In this document: piece after piece, positions 1 through 6,171 of the stretch
How positions within the stretch are numbered: the first letter of the stretch is position 1
Layout of the letters: each line of letters opens with the position of its first letter
From: Desulfobacteraceae bacterium
GTDB taxonomy: Bacteria; Desulfobacterota; Desulfobacteria; Desulfobacterales; BuS5
DNA: 9,517 nucleotides
Assembly (NCBI GenBank): GCA_030642865.1
Contig: DAOWMW010000037.1
Span: 1-9,517 of the forward strand
Direction: 5' to 3'
Notes under the pieces: model-generated
Told to the model about the DNA's origin: nothing
What the model saw: only the letters and a program-made list of their open reading frames with translations
The model's database searches: none
Translations under genes and position numbers: made by a program

Positions 1-351
1 TATATAATAAGACCGATACATATTTTTTACGATGGGTATGGCCCTGCTTTTTTACCGGATGATGAAATTAAATGGCTTGAAGTAAATAAAGATAAAATGC
101 TCCCTAAAATGGAAAAGGCCAAAAATGTTCTCAATAGTTATAACATACCTTTAGAAAAAATATTTACCAAAATAATACCTGATAGTGCCAGCCGCGCTGC
201 TGCTCTTGCGGACGAAGCCACAGGAGGAGATTGGGGCACCGTCGTAGTCGGAAGGCGGGGCCTTTCCGCTGTTCAGGATTTTTTTTTAGGGCGGGTTAGC
301 AAAAAAGTTATCAATATGCTCCCCAACCAGGCAGTATGGATTGTGGGATGA
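1..351 (+). CDS. Universal stress protein (UspA family), C-terminal part; 5' end cut by window
   Basis: The reading frame is open from the first base, so this is the last 116 residues of a longer protein; the ATG at 97 is internal. The C-terminal part shows the UspA fold signature: a run ending in DWGTVVVGRRG, then a nine-residue spacer and another Gly, then VSKKVINMLPNQAVWIVG. UspA proteins are small cytoplasmic alpha/beta proteins induced by starvation and stress. Many bind ATP through G-x2-G-x9-G-(S/T). Here the glycines are kept (codons at 250, 259 and 289), but the following Ser/Thr is Arg (codon 292-294), so nucleotide binding may be altered. That is an inference from the motif only. 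No strong terminator follows, and the next gene is convergent, ending 67 bp away. Family assignment is firm; the specific stress role is unknown. Confidence 0.85.
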   Translation, partial: YIIRPIHIFYDGYGPAFLPDDEIKWLEVNKDKMLPKMEKAKNVLNSYNIPLEKIFTKIIPDSASRAAALADEATGGDWGTVVVGRRGLSAVQDFFLGRVSKKVINMLPNQAVWIVG

Positions 352-417
352 TTGCAAGGGGAAAAATATTATTCATAAAAAGAGCTGCCAGTTTTTACTG
401 TTAAAATTATTTATCTA

Positions 418-711
418 TCAAGGTTCATGATGAACCGGCTCACCAAAATCTTTAAAGGAAAAGTTGTAAAGAACATGATGCCCGTCGTAATCAACAACAC
501 GCAGGTCATCTGCCTGGTGCAAATCACCCATTATAATGCTGTAATGTTTTCCATACTTTTCCTTTACCATATCTTCAGCAATTTCGTATGCAATAAACTT
601 TTTTATACCTTTAATGTTCAGCTTTTCAATTAATCCCGGGTCGGTAAAAGAATTAAAGGATGTTATAACAAGTATCGGCCCGGAACCTGTAAAAATAATT
701 CCAGCTTTCAT
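418..711 (-). CDS. Conserved-looking protein of unknown function, 97 aa
   Basis: I cannot assign a function. The frame looks like a real gene: the ATG at 711 is preceded on the minus strand by an AAGGGGGG-type ribosome binding site about 7 nt away, and the composition is that of a balanced soluble protein. It starts MKAGIIFTGSGPILVITSF, a hydrophobic beta strand with a Gly-rich turn. A charged middle follows (GIKKFIAYEIAEDMVKEKYG), and it ends with the His-rich tail GEPVHHEP. There is no signal peptide, membrane span or cysteine. It lies between the usp tail (convergent) and dnaK (same strand, 237 bp upstream), with a possible promoter of its own at 816-844. I have a vague memory of similar small proteins annotated only as 'cytosolic protein' in sulfate reducers, but cannot verify it. 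The neighbouring stress genes suggest, but do not prove, a stress link. Confidence 0.7.
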   Translation of the reverse strand: MKAGIIFTGSGPILVITSFNSFTDPGLIEKLNIKGIKKFIAYEIAEDMVKEKYGKHYSIIMGDLHQADDLRVVDYDGHHVLYNFSFKDFGEPVHHEP

Positions 712-815
712 AATTATACCCCCCTTATTTACGACGCTGCTTCTTTTAGTTTAAAAAAACTCCTTTAATGAATCATAATAACTGTAAATTGAAACCCGCC
801 CCCGTTCTTAATAAG

Positions 816-844
816 GTAATACCAACTGATAAAATTTATATCAA
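816..844 (-). promoter_or_regulatory. Possible sigma-70 promoter for the 97-aa gene
   Basis: Read on the minus strand, TTGATA (plus positions 839-844) is followed after 17 nt by TATTAC (816-821). These match the -35 and -10 consensus at 5/6 and 4/6. Transcription would start near 808, giving a leader of roughly 95 nt to the ATG at 711. The DNA is AT-rich, so chance matches are common and this is only a candidate. Confidence 0.3.
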
Positions 845-863
845 CATTATTTGTAAGTTATTT

Positions 864-944
864 GGCAAATAATCAGAGTTGGACTATAACATCAGCCATA
901 GCTTAGTTTTGGAACCTGATGGCCGATGTTATGGCAAATTATCA
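864..944. repeat. Inverted repeat flanked by a 12-bp direct repeat, downstream of dnaK
   Basis: ATAACATCAGCCAT (886-899) and ATGGCCGATGTTAT (919-932) are inverted copies with 14-bp arms and one mismatch (a G-U pair in RNA), separated by 19 nt. Outside them lie GGCAAATAATCA (864-875) and GGCAAATTATCA (933-944), a direct repeat matching at 11 of 12 positions. The right copy ends 4 bp short of the dnaK stop codon. The hairpin could mark the 3' end of the grpE-dnaK message, but no T-run follows on the minus strand, so it is not a classical intrinsic terminator. A small repeat element is the alternative. Confidence 0.6.
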
Positions 945-948
945 ACAA

Positions 949-2889
949 TTATTTTTTATCGTCCTCTTTGACCTCTTCAAAGTCGGCGTCCACCACATCT
1001 TCATCATCATGGGGCGCCGCTGCACCCTGGGTACTACTTTCACCACCTCCTGCTCCAGATCCTTCCTGGGGCTGACCCTGCTCTGCCGCATTTTTATACA
1101 TGGCTTCTGCCAGTTTATGAGCAGCTTGTGACAATTCCTCAGATATCCGTTTGATTTCTTCTGCGTCGTTACCCTCCATTGCTGTTTTAAGGCGGGGAAT
1201 TATACTGTCAACACTGAGTTTTGTCTCAGCATCCACCTTGTCACCCAGTTCTTTTAATGATTTTTCTGTGGAGTAGATAAGCGTATCCGCCTCATTTTTT
1301 GCCAGGACAAGATCCTTTGCCTTTTTATCTTCTTCAGCATGCAGTTCAGCATCTTTCAACAGAGTCTCAATATCTGCATCAGATAAACCAGAGGATGCGG
1401 TTATTTGAATCGATTGCTTCTTCCCTGTGGCCTGGTCCTTTGCAGATACATTTACAATTCCATTGGCATCTATATCAAATGTAACTTCTATTTGAGGCAT
1501 TCCCCGCGGTGCAGGAGGTATCCCCGTAAGTTCAAAGCGTCCCAAGGTTTTGTTGCCGGTTGCCATTTCCCGTTCACCCTGGAGAACATGAATCGAAACA
1601 GCAGGCTGATTATCTGCAGCAGTGGAAAATACCTGGCTTTTTTTGGCAGGGATTGTGGTATTTTTTTCAATAAGCCTTGTCATTACACCGCCAAGGGTTT
1701 CAATCCCCAAAGAGAGAGGTGTTACGTCGAGTAAAAGAACATCATTCACATCTCCTTTTAAAACCCCTCCCTGTATTGCTGCGCCAATGGCTACAACTTC
1801 ATCGGGATTAACCCCTTTGTGGGGATCTTTTCCGAATATTTGTTTCACCCTTTCCTGCACTGCCGGCATCCGCGTCATCCCACCCACAAGAACGACTTCA
1901 TCAATGGCATCCCGTTTTAATCCGGAGTCTTTAATGGCTGTTTGGCAAGGTTTTACCAGTTTGTCCAGCAAAGAGGAGACCAGACTTTCTAATTTAGCCC
2001 TTGTCAATTTTATATCAAGATGCTTTGGTCCGCTTGCGTCAGCTGTAATAAAGGGGAGGTTTACGTTTGTTTCCAGAGATGAAGAGAGTTCCATTTTTGC
2101 TTTTTCAGCAGCCTCTTTTAATCTCTGGAGAGCCATTTTGTCGGTTCTTATATCTATGCCCTGATCTTTTTTAAACTCATCAGCCAGATAATTTATAATG
2201 GTCAGGTCAAAATCTTCACCACCAAGATGGGTATCACCGTTGGTGGATTTGACTTCAAAGACACCCTCACCGATTTCGAGTATTGATATATCAAAGGTTC
2301 CACCCCCCAGATCAAAAACAGCAATTTTTTCGTCTGTTTTTTTATCCAGACCATATGCAAGAGATGCGGCTGTGGGCTCATTAATAATTCTTAAAACATT
2401 TAAGCCTGCAATTTTACCGGCATCCTTGGTGGCCTGGCGCTGACTGTCGTTAAAATAAGCAGGAACAGTTATTACCGCCTCTGTTACTTCGCTTCCAAGA
2501 TACTCTTCAGCTGTTTTTTTAATATTCGCAAGAATAAAGGATGATATCTCAGCAGGGCTGTGCTTTTTGCTGCGCAGATTAATTCTGACATCGCCATTGT
2601 CTGCTTTTTCCATGGAATAGGGCAAAATTTTTATATCCCCCTGAACCTCTGGAGCTGCAAATTTGCGGCCTATAAGCCTTTTTACAGCAAAAATTGTATT
2701 TTCAGGATTTGTAATTGCCTGCCTTTTTGCTATTTGACCCACCAGGCGTTCACCACTTTCCGAGATGGAAACAATAGAAGGGGTTGTTCGTCCTCCCTCA
2801 GGGTTGGTTATTACCTTTGCTTCTCCAGCATCCATGACTGCCACGCATGAATTTGTGGTACCTAAGTCTATGCCGATTACTTTCCCCAT
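949..2889 (-). CDS. dnaK: Chaperone protein DnaK (Hsp70)
   Basis: This is the full-length 646-residue cytoplasmic Hsp70 ATPase. It binds exposed hydrophobic peptide segments in cycles driven by ATP, with GrpE as nucleotide exchange factor and DnaJ as the usual co-chaperone. The nucleotide-binding domain shows phosphate-1 loop DLGTTNS at residues 8-14, catalytic-site Lys70, EPTAA at 171-175, DLGGGTFD at 193-200 and VGGMTRMP at 335-342. The interdomain linker is [12 protein letters not shown] (384-395), followed by the substrate-binding beta domain and the helical lid. The Gly/Ser-rich tail leads into the usual VDADFEEVK ending. The start is clear: AAGGAGG (plus 2897-2903) sits 7 nt before the ATG. 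It follows grpE by 51 bp and is probably co-transcribed. No dnaJ follows, unlike many operons. Confidence 0.98.
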   Translation of the reverse strand: MGKVIGIDLGTTNSCVAVMDAGEAKVITNPEGGRTTPSIVSISESGERLVGQIAKRQAITNPENTIFAVKRLIGRKFAAPEVQGDIKILPYSMEKADNGDVRINLRSKKHSPAEISSFILANIKKTAEEYLGSEVTEAVITVPAYFNDSQRQATKDAGKIAGLNVLRIINEPTAASLAYGLDKKTDEKIAVFDLGGGTFDISILEIGEGVFEVKSTNGDTHLGGEDFDLTIINYLADEFKKDQGIDIRTDKMALQRLKEAAEKAKMELSSSLETNVNLPFITADASGPKHLDIKLTRAKLESLVSSLLDKLVKPCQTAIKDSGLKRDAIDEVVLVGGMTRMPAVQERVKQIFGKDPHKGVNPDEVVAIGAAIQGGVLKGDVNDVLLLDVTPLSLGIETLGGVMTRLIEKNTTIPAKKSQVFSTAADNQPAVSIHVLQGEREMATGNKTLGRFELTGIPPAPRGMPQIEVTFDIDANGIVNVSAKDQATGKKQSIQITASSGLSDADIETLLKDAELHAEEDKKAKDLVLAKNEADTLIYSTEKSLKELGDKVDAETKLSVDSIIPRLKTAMEGNDAEEIKRISEELSQAAHKLAEAMYKNAAEQGQPQEGSGAGGGESSTQGAAAPHDDEDVVDADFEEVKEDDKK

Positions 2890-2920
2890 TTTTTTTCCTC
2901 CTTCCCTAAATATATTTTAT

Positions 2921-2936
2921 ATCAATATATATTGAT
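2921..2936. promoter_or_regulatory. Perfect 16-bp palindrome between grpE and dnaK
   Basis: ATCAATATATATTGAT reads the same on both strands. It lies 4 bp past the grpE stop and about 17 bp upstream of the dnaK ribosome binding site. The symmetry fits a dimeric regulator site or a small hairpin separating the two cistrons. The sequence is very AT-rich, so part of the symmetry may be chance. It does not resemble CIRCE. Confidence 0.45.
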
Positions 2937-2940
2937 CATT

Positions 2941-3576
2941 TTAGTCTGTTTTTTTTTGTTCAGCCTCTGGGACTGCTTTGGAGACAACTACCATGGCAGG
3001 TCTCAGGAGTCTGTCATGGATCATGTATCCGGTTTGAAGCTCCTTGAGCACAATATTGTTTTTTTGATCTTTGACCTCCTCTTGCATAATTGCCTGATGA
3101 AATCTGGGATCAAATGGCTGATCCAGAGATACAATTTTTTTAACGCTAAAGGTTTGCAAAGCTTTTTGAAGTTCTTTGAGTGTCTTTTTTACTCCTTCAA
3201 GAAGTCCCTTTTCATTATTTGCATTATTTTCTGAGGAAAAGACTGCTCGCTCCAGATTATCCATAACAGGGAGTAACTCCTTTGCAAATGCCTCATTTGC
3301 AAATTTTCTAAAGTCATCCATCTCTCTGGCAAAACGCTTTTTATAATTTTCAAATTCAGCGGAGACTCTTAAAAGACGGTCCTGCAATTCGCTTGCATCC
3401 GGCTTTGCAGAGTCGGTTTCACCCTTTGAAAGCTTTTCAGGGCCATCAGTCTCTTTTCCAAGATCATCGTCTTTTTTCTCAAAATTATCATTCTCTTTAA
3501 CAGTCGTATTAACAGGGCCGCCCCCACTGTTTTTTCCTGTCTCAGAGTCTTTGAGTTGTTCCTCTTTAGCTGTCAT
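2941..3576 (-). CDS. grpE: Nucleotide exchange factor GrpE
   Basis: GrpE is the cytoplasmic dimer that releases ADP from DnaK and acts as its thermosensor. Counting from the ATG at 3576 (211 aa), residues 1-60 are a charged, probably disordered tail. Residues 62-115 form the long dimerising helix with the family hallmark LLRVSAEFENYKKRF, followed by LLPVMDNLERAV. The C-terminal beta-wing starts at LDQPFDPRFHQAIMQ (151-165) and includes GYMIHDRLLRPAMVVVSK (183-200). The frame also opens at an upstream ATG at 3615 (224 aa), but that one has no ribosome binding site and would sit only about 13 nt after the proposed transcription start. The ATG at 3576 has AGGAG, though 13 nt away, so the start is not certain. 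It is the first gene of the grpE-dnaK pair. No hrcA precedes it. Confidence 0.95.
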   Translation of the reverse strand: MTAKEEQLKDSETGKNSGGGPVNTTVKENDNFEKKDDDLGKETDGPEKLSKGETDSAKPDASELQDRLLRVSAEFENYKKRFAREMDDFRKFANEAFAKELLPVMDNLERAVFSSENNANNEKGLLEGVKKTLKELQKALQTFSVKKIVSLDQPFDPRFHQAIMQEEVKDQKNNIVLKELQTGYMIHDRLLRPAMVVVSKAVPEAEQKKTD

Positions 3577-3634
3577 ATGCCGGTCCAAGCTCCTAAATTT
3601 CCTATTGTTGCGCATTAGTAATTTATTGTCTTTA

Positions 3635-3662
3635 AAAATAATACTGCATGTTGTAATGTCAA
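3635..3662 (-). promoter_or_regulatory. Sigma-70-like promoter for grpE-dnaK
   Basis: On the minus strand a perfect -35 TTGACA (plus 3657-3662) is followed after 16 nt by TATTTT (plus 3635-3640, 4/6 to the -10 consensus). Transcription would begin near 3628, about 50 nt ahead of the preferred grpE ATG. The region has no CIRCE inverted repeat and no good sigma-32 -10 (CCCCAT type), so the mode of heat-shock control is not visible. Confidence 0.5.
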
Positions 3663-3841
3663 GCAGGGAAAGCTTTTATAAAGGAGTCAAAACAGAAAAA
3701 AATCAAAAAAAGATTTAGCCCAAATCAAGCTTTTTTCGCTGCAATTGATTGTGGATTGGTAATGGGTGAAACATGTAATTTGTTGAATAAATATTTATTT
3801 TATGTATATATCATTTGCATGACATGTCCTTAAAAAACTAT

Positions 3842-3860
3842 CTGCCACAGATTGTGGCAG
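3842..3860. repeat. Perfect inverted repeat with 8-bp arms
   Basis: CTGCCACA (3842-3849) and TGTGGCAG (3853-3860) are exact inverted copies around a 3-nt centre. On the minus strand the stem is followed after 4 nt by a run of six T (plus 3832-3837), so it could act as an intrinsic terminator for leftward transcription coming from the larC side, shielding grpE. On the plus strand no T-run follows. An operator dyad is the alternative. Confidence 0.55.
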
Positions 3861-3919
3861 TGACAAAATTACGAAAGGTGTTATTTCCTGCTGACGTAAT
3901 ACCCCGGTTTTTCAAAGCA

Positions 3920-3993
3920 GGGGCGGATTCCATATCCCCCCATATCTGCAGGGCAGAAATGGATTCTTCCGGGCAACCATGCAGGGTTTGCCC
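3920..3993. repeat. Three adjacent hairpins, likely a degenerate interspersed repeat
   Basis: Three stem-loops lie in a row, each with a G-rich left arm, a 5-nt loop and a C-rich right arm. They are GGGGCGGAT with ATCCCCCC (3920-3941, one mismatch), GGCAGAA with TTCTTCC (3952-3970, one mismatch) and GGGCAACC with GGGTTTGCCC (3971-3993, one bulge), the last followed by CTAC. The shared architecture suggests one composite repeat. I recall similar GGGCAACC...GGTTGCCCCTAC units scattered through sulfate-reducer and cyanobacterial genomes, but cannot confirm this here. Confidence 0.55.
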
Positions 3994-4059
3994 CTACTTG
4001 GGATCGTGAATTTATTTCATCCCCAATCCTTACACAGATAAAGTAACAGAGTTGTTGGT

Positions 4060-4127
4060 GGCCAGGGTACTATATTTTCCCTCTGGCCTCGTGCCAATTT
4101 TAAAAACAGGGTTATTATCTGATAACC
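4060..4127 (+). repeat. Two stem-loops just upstream of larC
   Basis: GGCCAG (4060-4065) pairs with CTGGCC (4083-4088), and the stem can be extended inward by GG/CC around a bulge. GGTTAT (4110-4115) pairs exactly with ATAACC (4122-4127) across a 6-nt loop. The second ends 23 nt before the larC ATG, so it would lie in the leader of a larC message. Neither is followed by a T-run. They match no riboswitch that I recognise. Confidence 0.4.
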
Positions 4128-4150
4128 TTTATAAGCCAAAAAAAAAGATA

Positions 4151-5335
4151 ATGATAGCATATTTTGATTGTTTTTCAGGAATTAGTGGTGATATGGTTTT
4201 AGGGGCCTTTGCCGACCTTGGCGTGGATATGGATCTGGTTAAAGATAAACTTTACAGGATTTCTTTAACCGGCTTTGATATAACTGTTAATACGGTATGC
4301 CGCAGCGGCATAACAGCCAAAAGTCTTCAGGTAAACCTGACTGAGAATAAGGCTCCATCAAGAAACTATGCAGAGATTAAATCACTGATAAAAAAAAGCG
4401 GATTGTCTCCCTTTGTCAAGGAGGCAGGCCTGGGAATTTTTGAAAAAATCGCCAGGGCAGAGGCAAAAATACATGGCACTCCCCTGGAAAAGGTTCATTT
4501 TCATGAAGTAGGTGGAATCGACTCCCTTGTTGATATTCTGGGTGCGGCTATCTCCATGGAGCTTTTGGGTATAAAAAAGGTTGTTTCTTCAAGGATACCC
4601 CTGGGTACAGGTTTTGTTACCTGCAGTCACGGAAATCTTCCTGTTCCTGCTCCTGCCACCCTGTCCATTTTAAAGGGGGCGCCTGTTTATGGCACAGAAA
4701 TTCCCCATGAGCTTACAACCCCCACAGGAGCAGCCCTGGTCTCTTTTTTTGCAGAGTCCTTTGGGTCCATACCCGATATGTTAATAAACAAAATCGGTTA
4801 CGGAGCCGGAAAACGGGAGCATAAAACAAGACCTAATATCCTTAGAATAATAACAGGTTCTGCAGCTTTGAATTCTGAATACTGTCAGGATGATGAGATA
4901 ACGGTTATTGAAACGGTTATTGATGATATGAATCCTGAAATCTATGGTTTTCTCATGGAGCGGCTCTTTAAAGCAGGTGTCCTTGATGTGGTCTGGATTC
5001 CTGCTTTTATGAAAAAGAACAGACCCGGCACAATAATGCAGGTATTGTGCCCCATGGAACTGCAGGGGGCTATTGCAGCTCTGATATTGACAGAGACAAC
5101 TTCATCAGGACTCAGGCATTATACTGTTGGAAGAAAAAAACTTTCCAGAAGAATGCTGAAAATAGATACGCAATTTGGCGAAGTAGAGGTAAAAGCCATG
5201 GTGGATCCAAAGGGGGTTGAGCAAATTGTTCCTGAGTATGAAGTATGCAAAAAAATAGCAACGGAAAAAAATATTCCCATAAAAACTGTTTATGCTATAA
5301 TAACCGGATCGATTTTTGAATCGAAAATTTTATAA
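4151..5335 (+). CDS. larC: Nickel-pincer cofactor biosynthesis protein LarC (nickel insertion)
   Basis: LarC (formerly DUF111) inserts nickel into pyridinium-3,5-bisthiocarboxylic acid mononucleotide in a CTP-dependent step, completing the NPN cofactor of lactate racemase and relatives. The 394-residue product begins with the family hallmark MIAYFDCFSGISGDMVLGA. It carries HFHEVGGIDSLVDILGA (116-132), SHGNLPVPAPAT (159-170) and ELTTPTGAAL (187-196), followed by the C-terminal domain from about residue 245. Length is normal for a single-chain LarC. In Lactiplantibacillus plantarum the protein arises by frameshifting from larC1 and larC2, whereas here the frame is continuous. I chose the ATG at 4151 because homology starts exactly there, although the frame extends to a TTG at 4052. 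There is no good ribosome binding site, only an A-rich leader. larB, larE and larA are not in the window. Confidence 0.93.
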   Translation: MIAYFDCFSGISGDMVLGAFADLGVDMDLVKDKLYRISLTGFDITVNTVCRSGITAKSLQVNLTENKAPSRNYAEIKSLIKKSGLSPFVKEAGLGIFEKIARAEAKIHGTPLEKVHFHEVGGIDSLVDILGAAISMELLGIKKVVSSRIPLGTGFVTCSHGNLPVPAPATLSILKGAPVYGTEIPHELTTPTGAALVSFFAESFGSIPDMLINKIGYGAGKREHKTRPNILRIITGSAALNSEYCQDDEITVIETVIDDMNPEIYGFLMERLFKAGVLDVVWIPAFMKKNRPGTIMQVLCPMELQGAIAALILTETTSSGLRHYTVGRKKLSRRMLKIDTQFGEVEVKAMVDPKGVEQIVPEYEVCKKIATEKNIPIKTVYAIITGSIFESKIL

Positions 5336-5418
5336 TTTTTTAATAAGTTCAGGCGTATGCAGCATAAACCCATGGGCCGGTGGTTAAACAGGGAAATCTA
5401 TAATTCTTGACAAAATAT

Positions 5419-5922
5419 ATGTTGGGTAATAAAAACTTTTTTATGATATTACCGTCTAAATTTTTTATATTTTGTGCCACAGGATGTTATACAGGGAAAA
5501 TACCTTTTGCGCCAGGTACATTTGGAACCGCTATCGGCCTTTTCCCTTGCTTTTTTCTTTCCTTAATTTCTTGTCAGAGAGCCATTATTTTCCTTTTGTT
5601 ATTTGTTTTTTTTGCAGTTATAATTTCCCACAAAGCTGAAAAAATATTAAACAAAAAGGATCCCGGCAGTATTGTTATTGATGAAATATCAGGAATCATG
5701 GTGACCATGCTATGTATTCCTTTTAACATTACCTCTTGCGCTGCCGGATTCATTATATTCAGGTTTTTTGATATTATAAAGCCTTTTCCCATACGATTTT
5801 TTGATGAAAAAATGTCAGGTGGAGCAGGTATAGTCATGGATGATCTTGTAGCGGGAATACTCTCGAATCTTTTGTTGAGAATACTATATCCTTATATATC
5901 CCAAATCAGGGGCTGGTTATAA
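5419..5922 (+). CDS. pgpA: Phosphatidylglycerophosphatase A
   Basis: PgpA is an inner-membrane phosphatase that removes the phosphate from phosphatidylglycerophosphate to give phosphatidylglycerol. Counting from the ATG at 5419 (167 aa), the family blocks are ATGCYTGKIPFAPGTFGT (20-37), DPGSIVIDE (81-89), FRFFDIIKPFPI (114-125) and GGAGIVMDDLVAG (134-146). The acidic residues in the second and last blocks are the presumed Mg-binding and catalytic positions. Hydrophobic segments at about 40-70, 90-116 and 143-158 fit the membrane topology. The start is uncertain: TTG at 5407, ATG at 5419 and ATG at 5443 are all in frame and none has a ribosome binding site. Family alignment would also accept 5443 (159 aa). 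The gene starts 83 bp after larC and may be co-transcribed. The usual neighbour cinA is absent. Confidence 0.92.
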   Translation: MLGNKNFFMILPSKFFIFCATGCYTGKIPFAPGTFGTAIGLFPCFFLSLISCQRAIIFLLLFVFFAVIISHKAEKILNKKDPGSIVIDEISGIMVTMLCIPFNITSCAAGFIIFRFFDIIKPFPIRFFDEKMSGGAGIVMDDLVAGILSNLLLRILYPYISQIRGWL

Positions 5923-6032
5923 CCTCCGCCATCAGATGTCAAAATATGGCCATAATTAAAACCAGACTCCAAATTTATGTTAATTTATAAAAAACAAGGA
6001 GTAATAGGTATTTCAGATAATTAATTTCGCAA

Positions 6033-6094
6033 GTTTGTACGTAAACTGATTCAGTGTATTGCAACAGATATTGCCTGAATAGTTACGTTTGTAC
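6033..6094. repeat. Short palindromic unit flanked by 8-bp direct repeats, upstream of lepB
   Basis: GTTTGTAC occurs at 6033-6040 and again at 6087-6094. Between them, 46 bp begin with GTAAACTGATTCAG and end with CTGAATAGTTAC, imperfect inverted copies with two single-base bulges. The layout resembles a very small inserted palindrome with an 8-bp target duplication, though chance in AT-rich DNA is possible. It contains the left copy of the 27-bp inverted repeat that brackets lepB. Confidence 0.4.
6045..6071 (+). repeat. Left arm of 27-bp inverted repeat bracketing lepB
   Basis: This 27-bp stretch recurs in reverse complement at 6859-6885, matching at 25 of 27 positions. The core CAGTGTATTGCAACAG (6053-6068) is identical. 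Each copy also contains a small internal palindrome, here ACTGATTCAGT. It lies about 100 bp before the lepB start and touches a weak promoter-like TTGCCT (6071-6076) that precedes TACAAT (6095-6100). Confidence 0.75.
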
Positions 6095-6100
6095 TACAAT
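6071..6100 (+). promoter_or_regulatory. Possible sigma-70 promoter for lepB
   Basis: TTGCCT (6071-6076, 4/6 to the -35 consensus) is followed after 18 nt by TACAAT (6095-6100, 5/6 to the -10 consensus). Transcription would begin near 6107, at the foot of the hairpin at 6105-6128. The -35 overlaps the last base of the left 27-bp repeat arm. This is a candidate only. Confidence 0.3.
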
Positions 6101-6104
6101 ATAA

Positions 6105-6128
6105 ATCGGGGCTTTTGCCCGACCCGAT
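6105..6128 (+). promoter_or_regulatory. GC-rich stem-loop in the lepB leader
   Basis: TCGGGGC (6106-6112), the loop TTTT, and GCCCGA (6117-6122) form a short strong stem with one bulged G. An alternative pairing, ATCGGG (6105-6110) with CCCGAT (6123-6128), is also perfect and would enclose the inner GC/GC pair. No T-run follows. It is notable as the only GC-rich patch in an AT-rich spacer. Function is unknown. Confidence 0.4.
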
Positions 6129-6171
6129 AACCATGTGAAATTATTTCTGTGCAGATCTATATATTAATTAA

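Larger units (their letters stand above)
3577..4150. other. Divergent intergenic region grpE / larC, no gene seen
   Basis: This is about 570 bp between two divergent genes. The grpE-proximal part is AT-rich and holds the grpE promoter. From 3842 onward it is locally GC-richer and dominated by hairpin-forming sequence, described separately: a dyad at 3842-3860, three adjacent hairpins at 3920-3993, an imperfect stem at 3998-4026, and stems at 4060-4088 and 4110-4127. A 64-codon frame at 3815-4009 runs through the repeats and has no ribosome binding site or recognisable motif, so I do not call it a gene. I see no tRNA and no clear larC promoter. Confidence 0.7.

Noticed and set aside
352..417. 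Intrinsic terminator between the usp tail and the convergent 97-aa gene
   Set aside because: Only A-run/T-run pairing (around 378-397) with a mismatched interior is present; there is no GC stem.
422..436. Near-palindrome GGTTCATGATGAACC at the end of the 97-aa gene
   Set aside because: It encodes the C-terminal residues of that gene and is short enough to be chance; no loop size suited to a hairpin.
1622..2164. 180-codon open frame antisense to dnaK
   Set aside because: It is opposite highly conserved dnaK sequence and its translation is Ser/Thr/Pro-rich with no family features.
3615..3720. CIRCE operator or sigma-32 promoter upstream of grpE
   Set aside because: No TTAGCACTC/GAGTGCTAA pair and no CCCCAT-type -10 at a suitable distance could be found.
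3815..4009. 64-codon open frame in the grpE-larC spacer
   Set aside because: It runs through the hairpin repeats, lacks a ribosome binding site and has no recognisable domain.
5407..5412. TTGACA as a promoter -35 for pgpA
   Set aside because: No acceptable -10 element lies 15-19 nt downstream, and the hexamer may be within the coding sequence if the TTG start is used.
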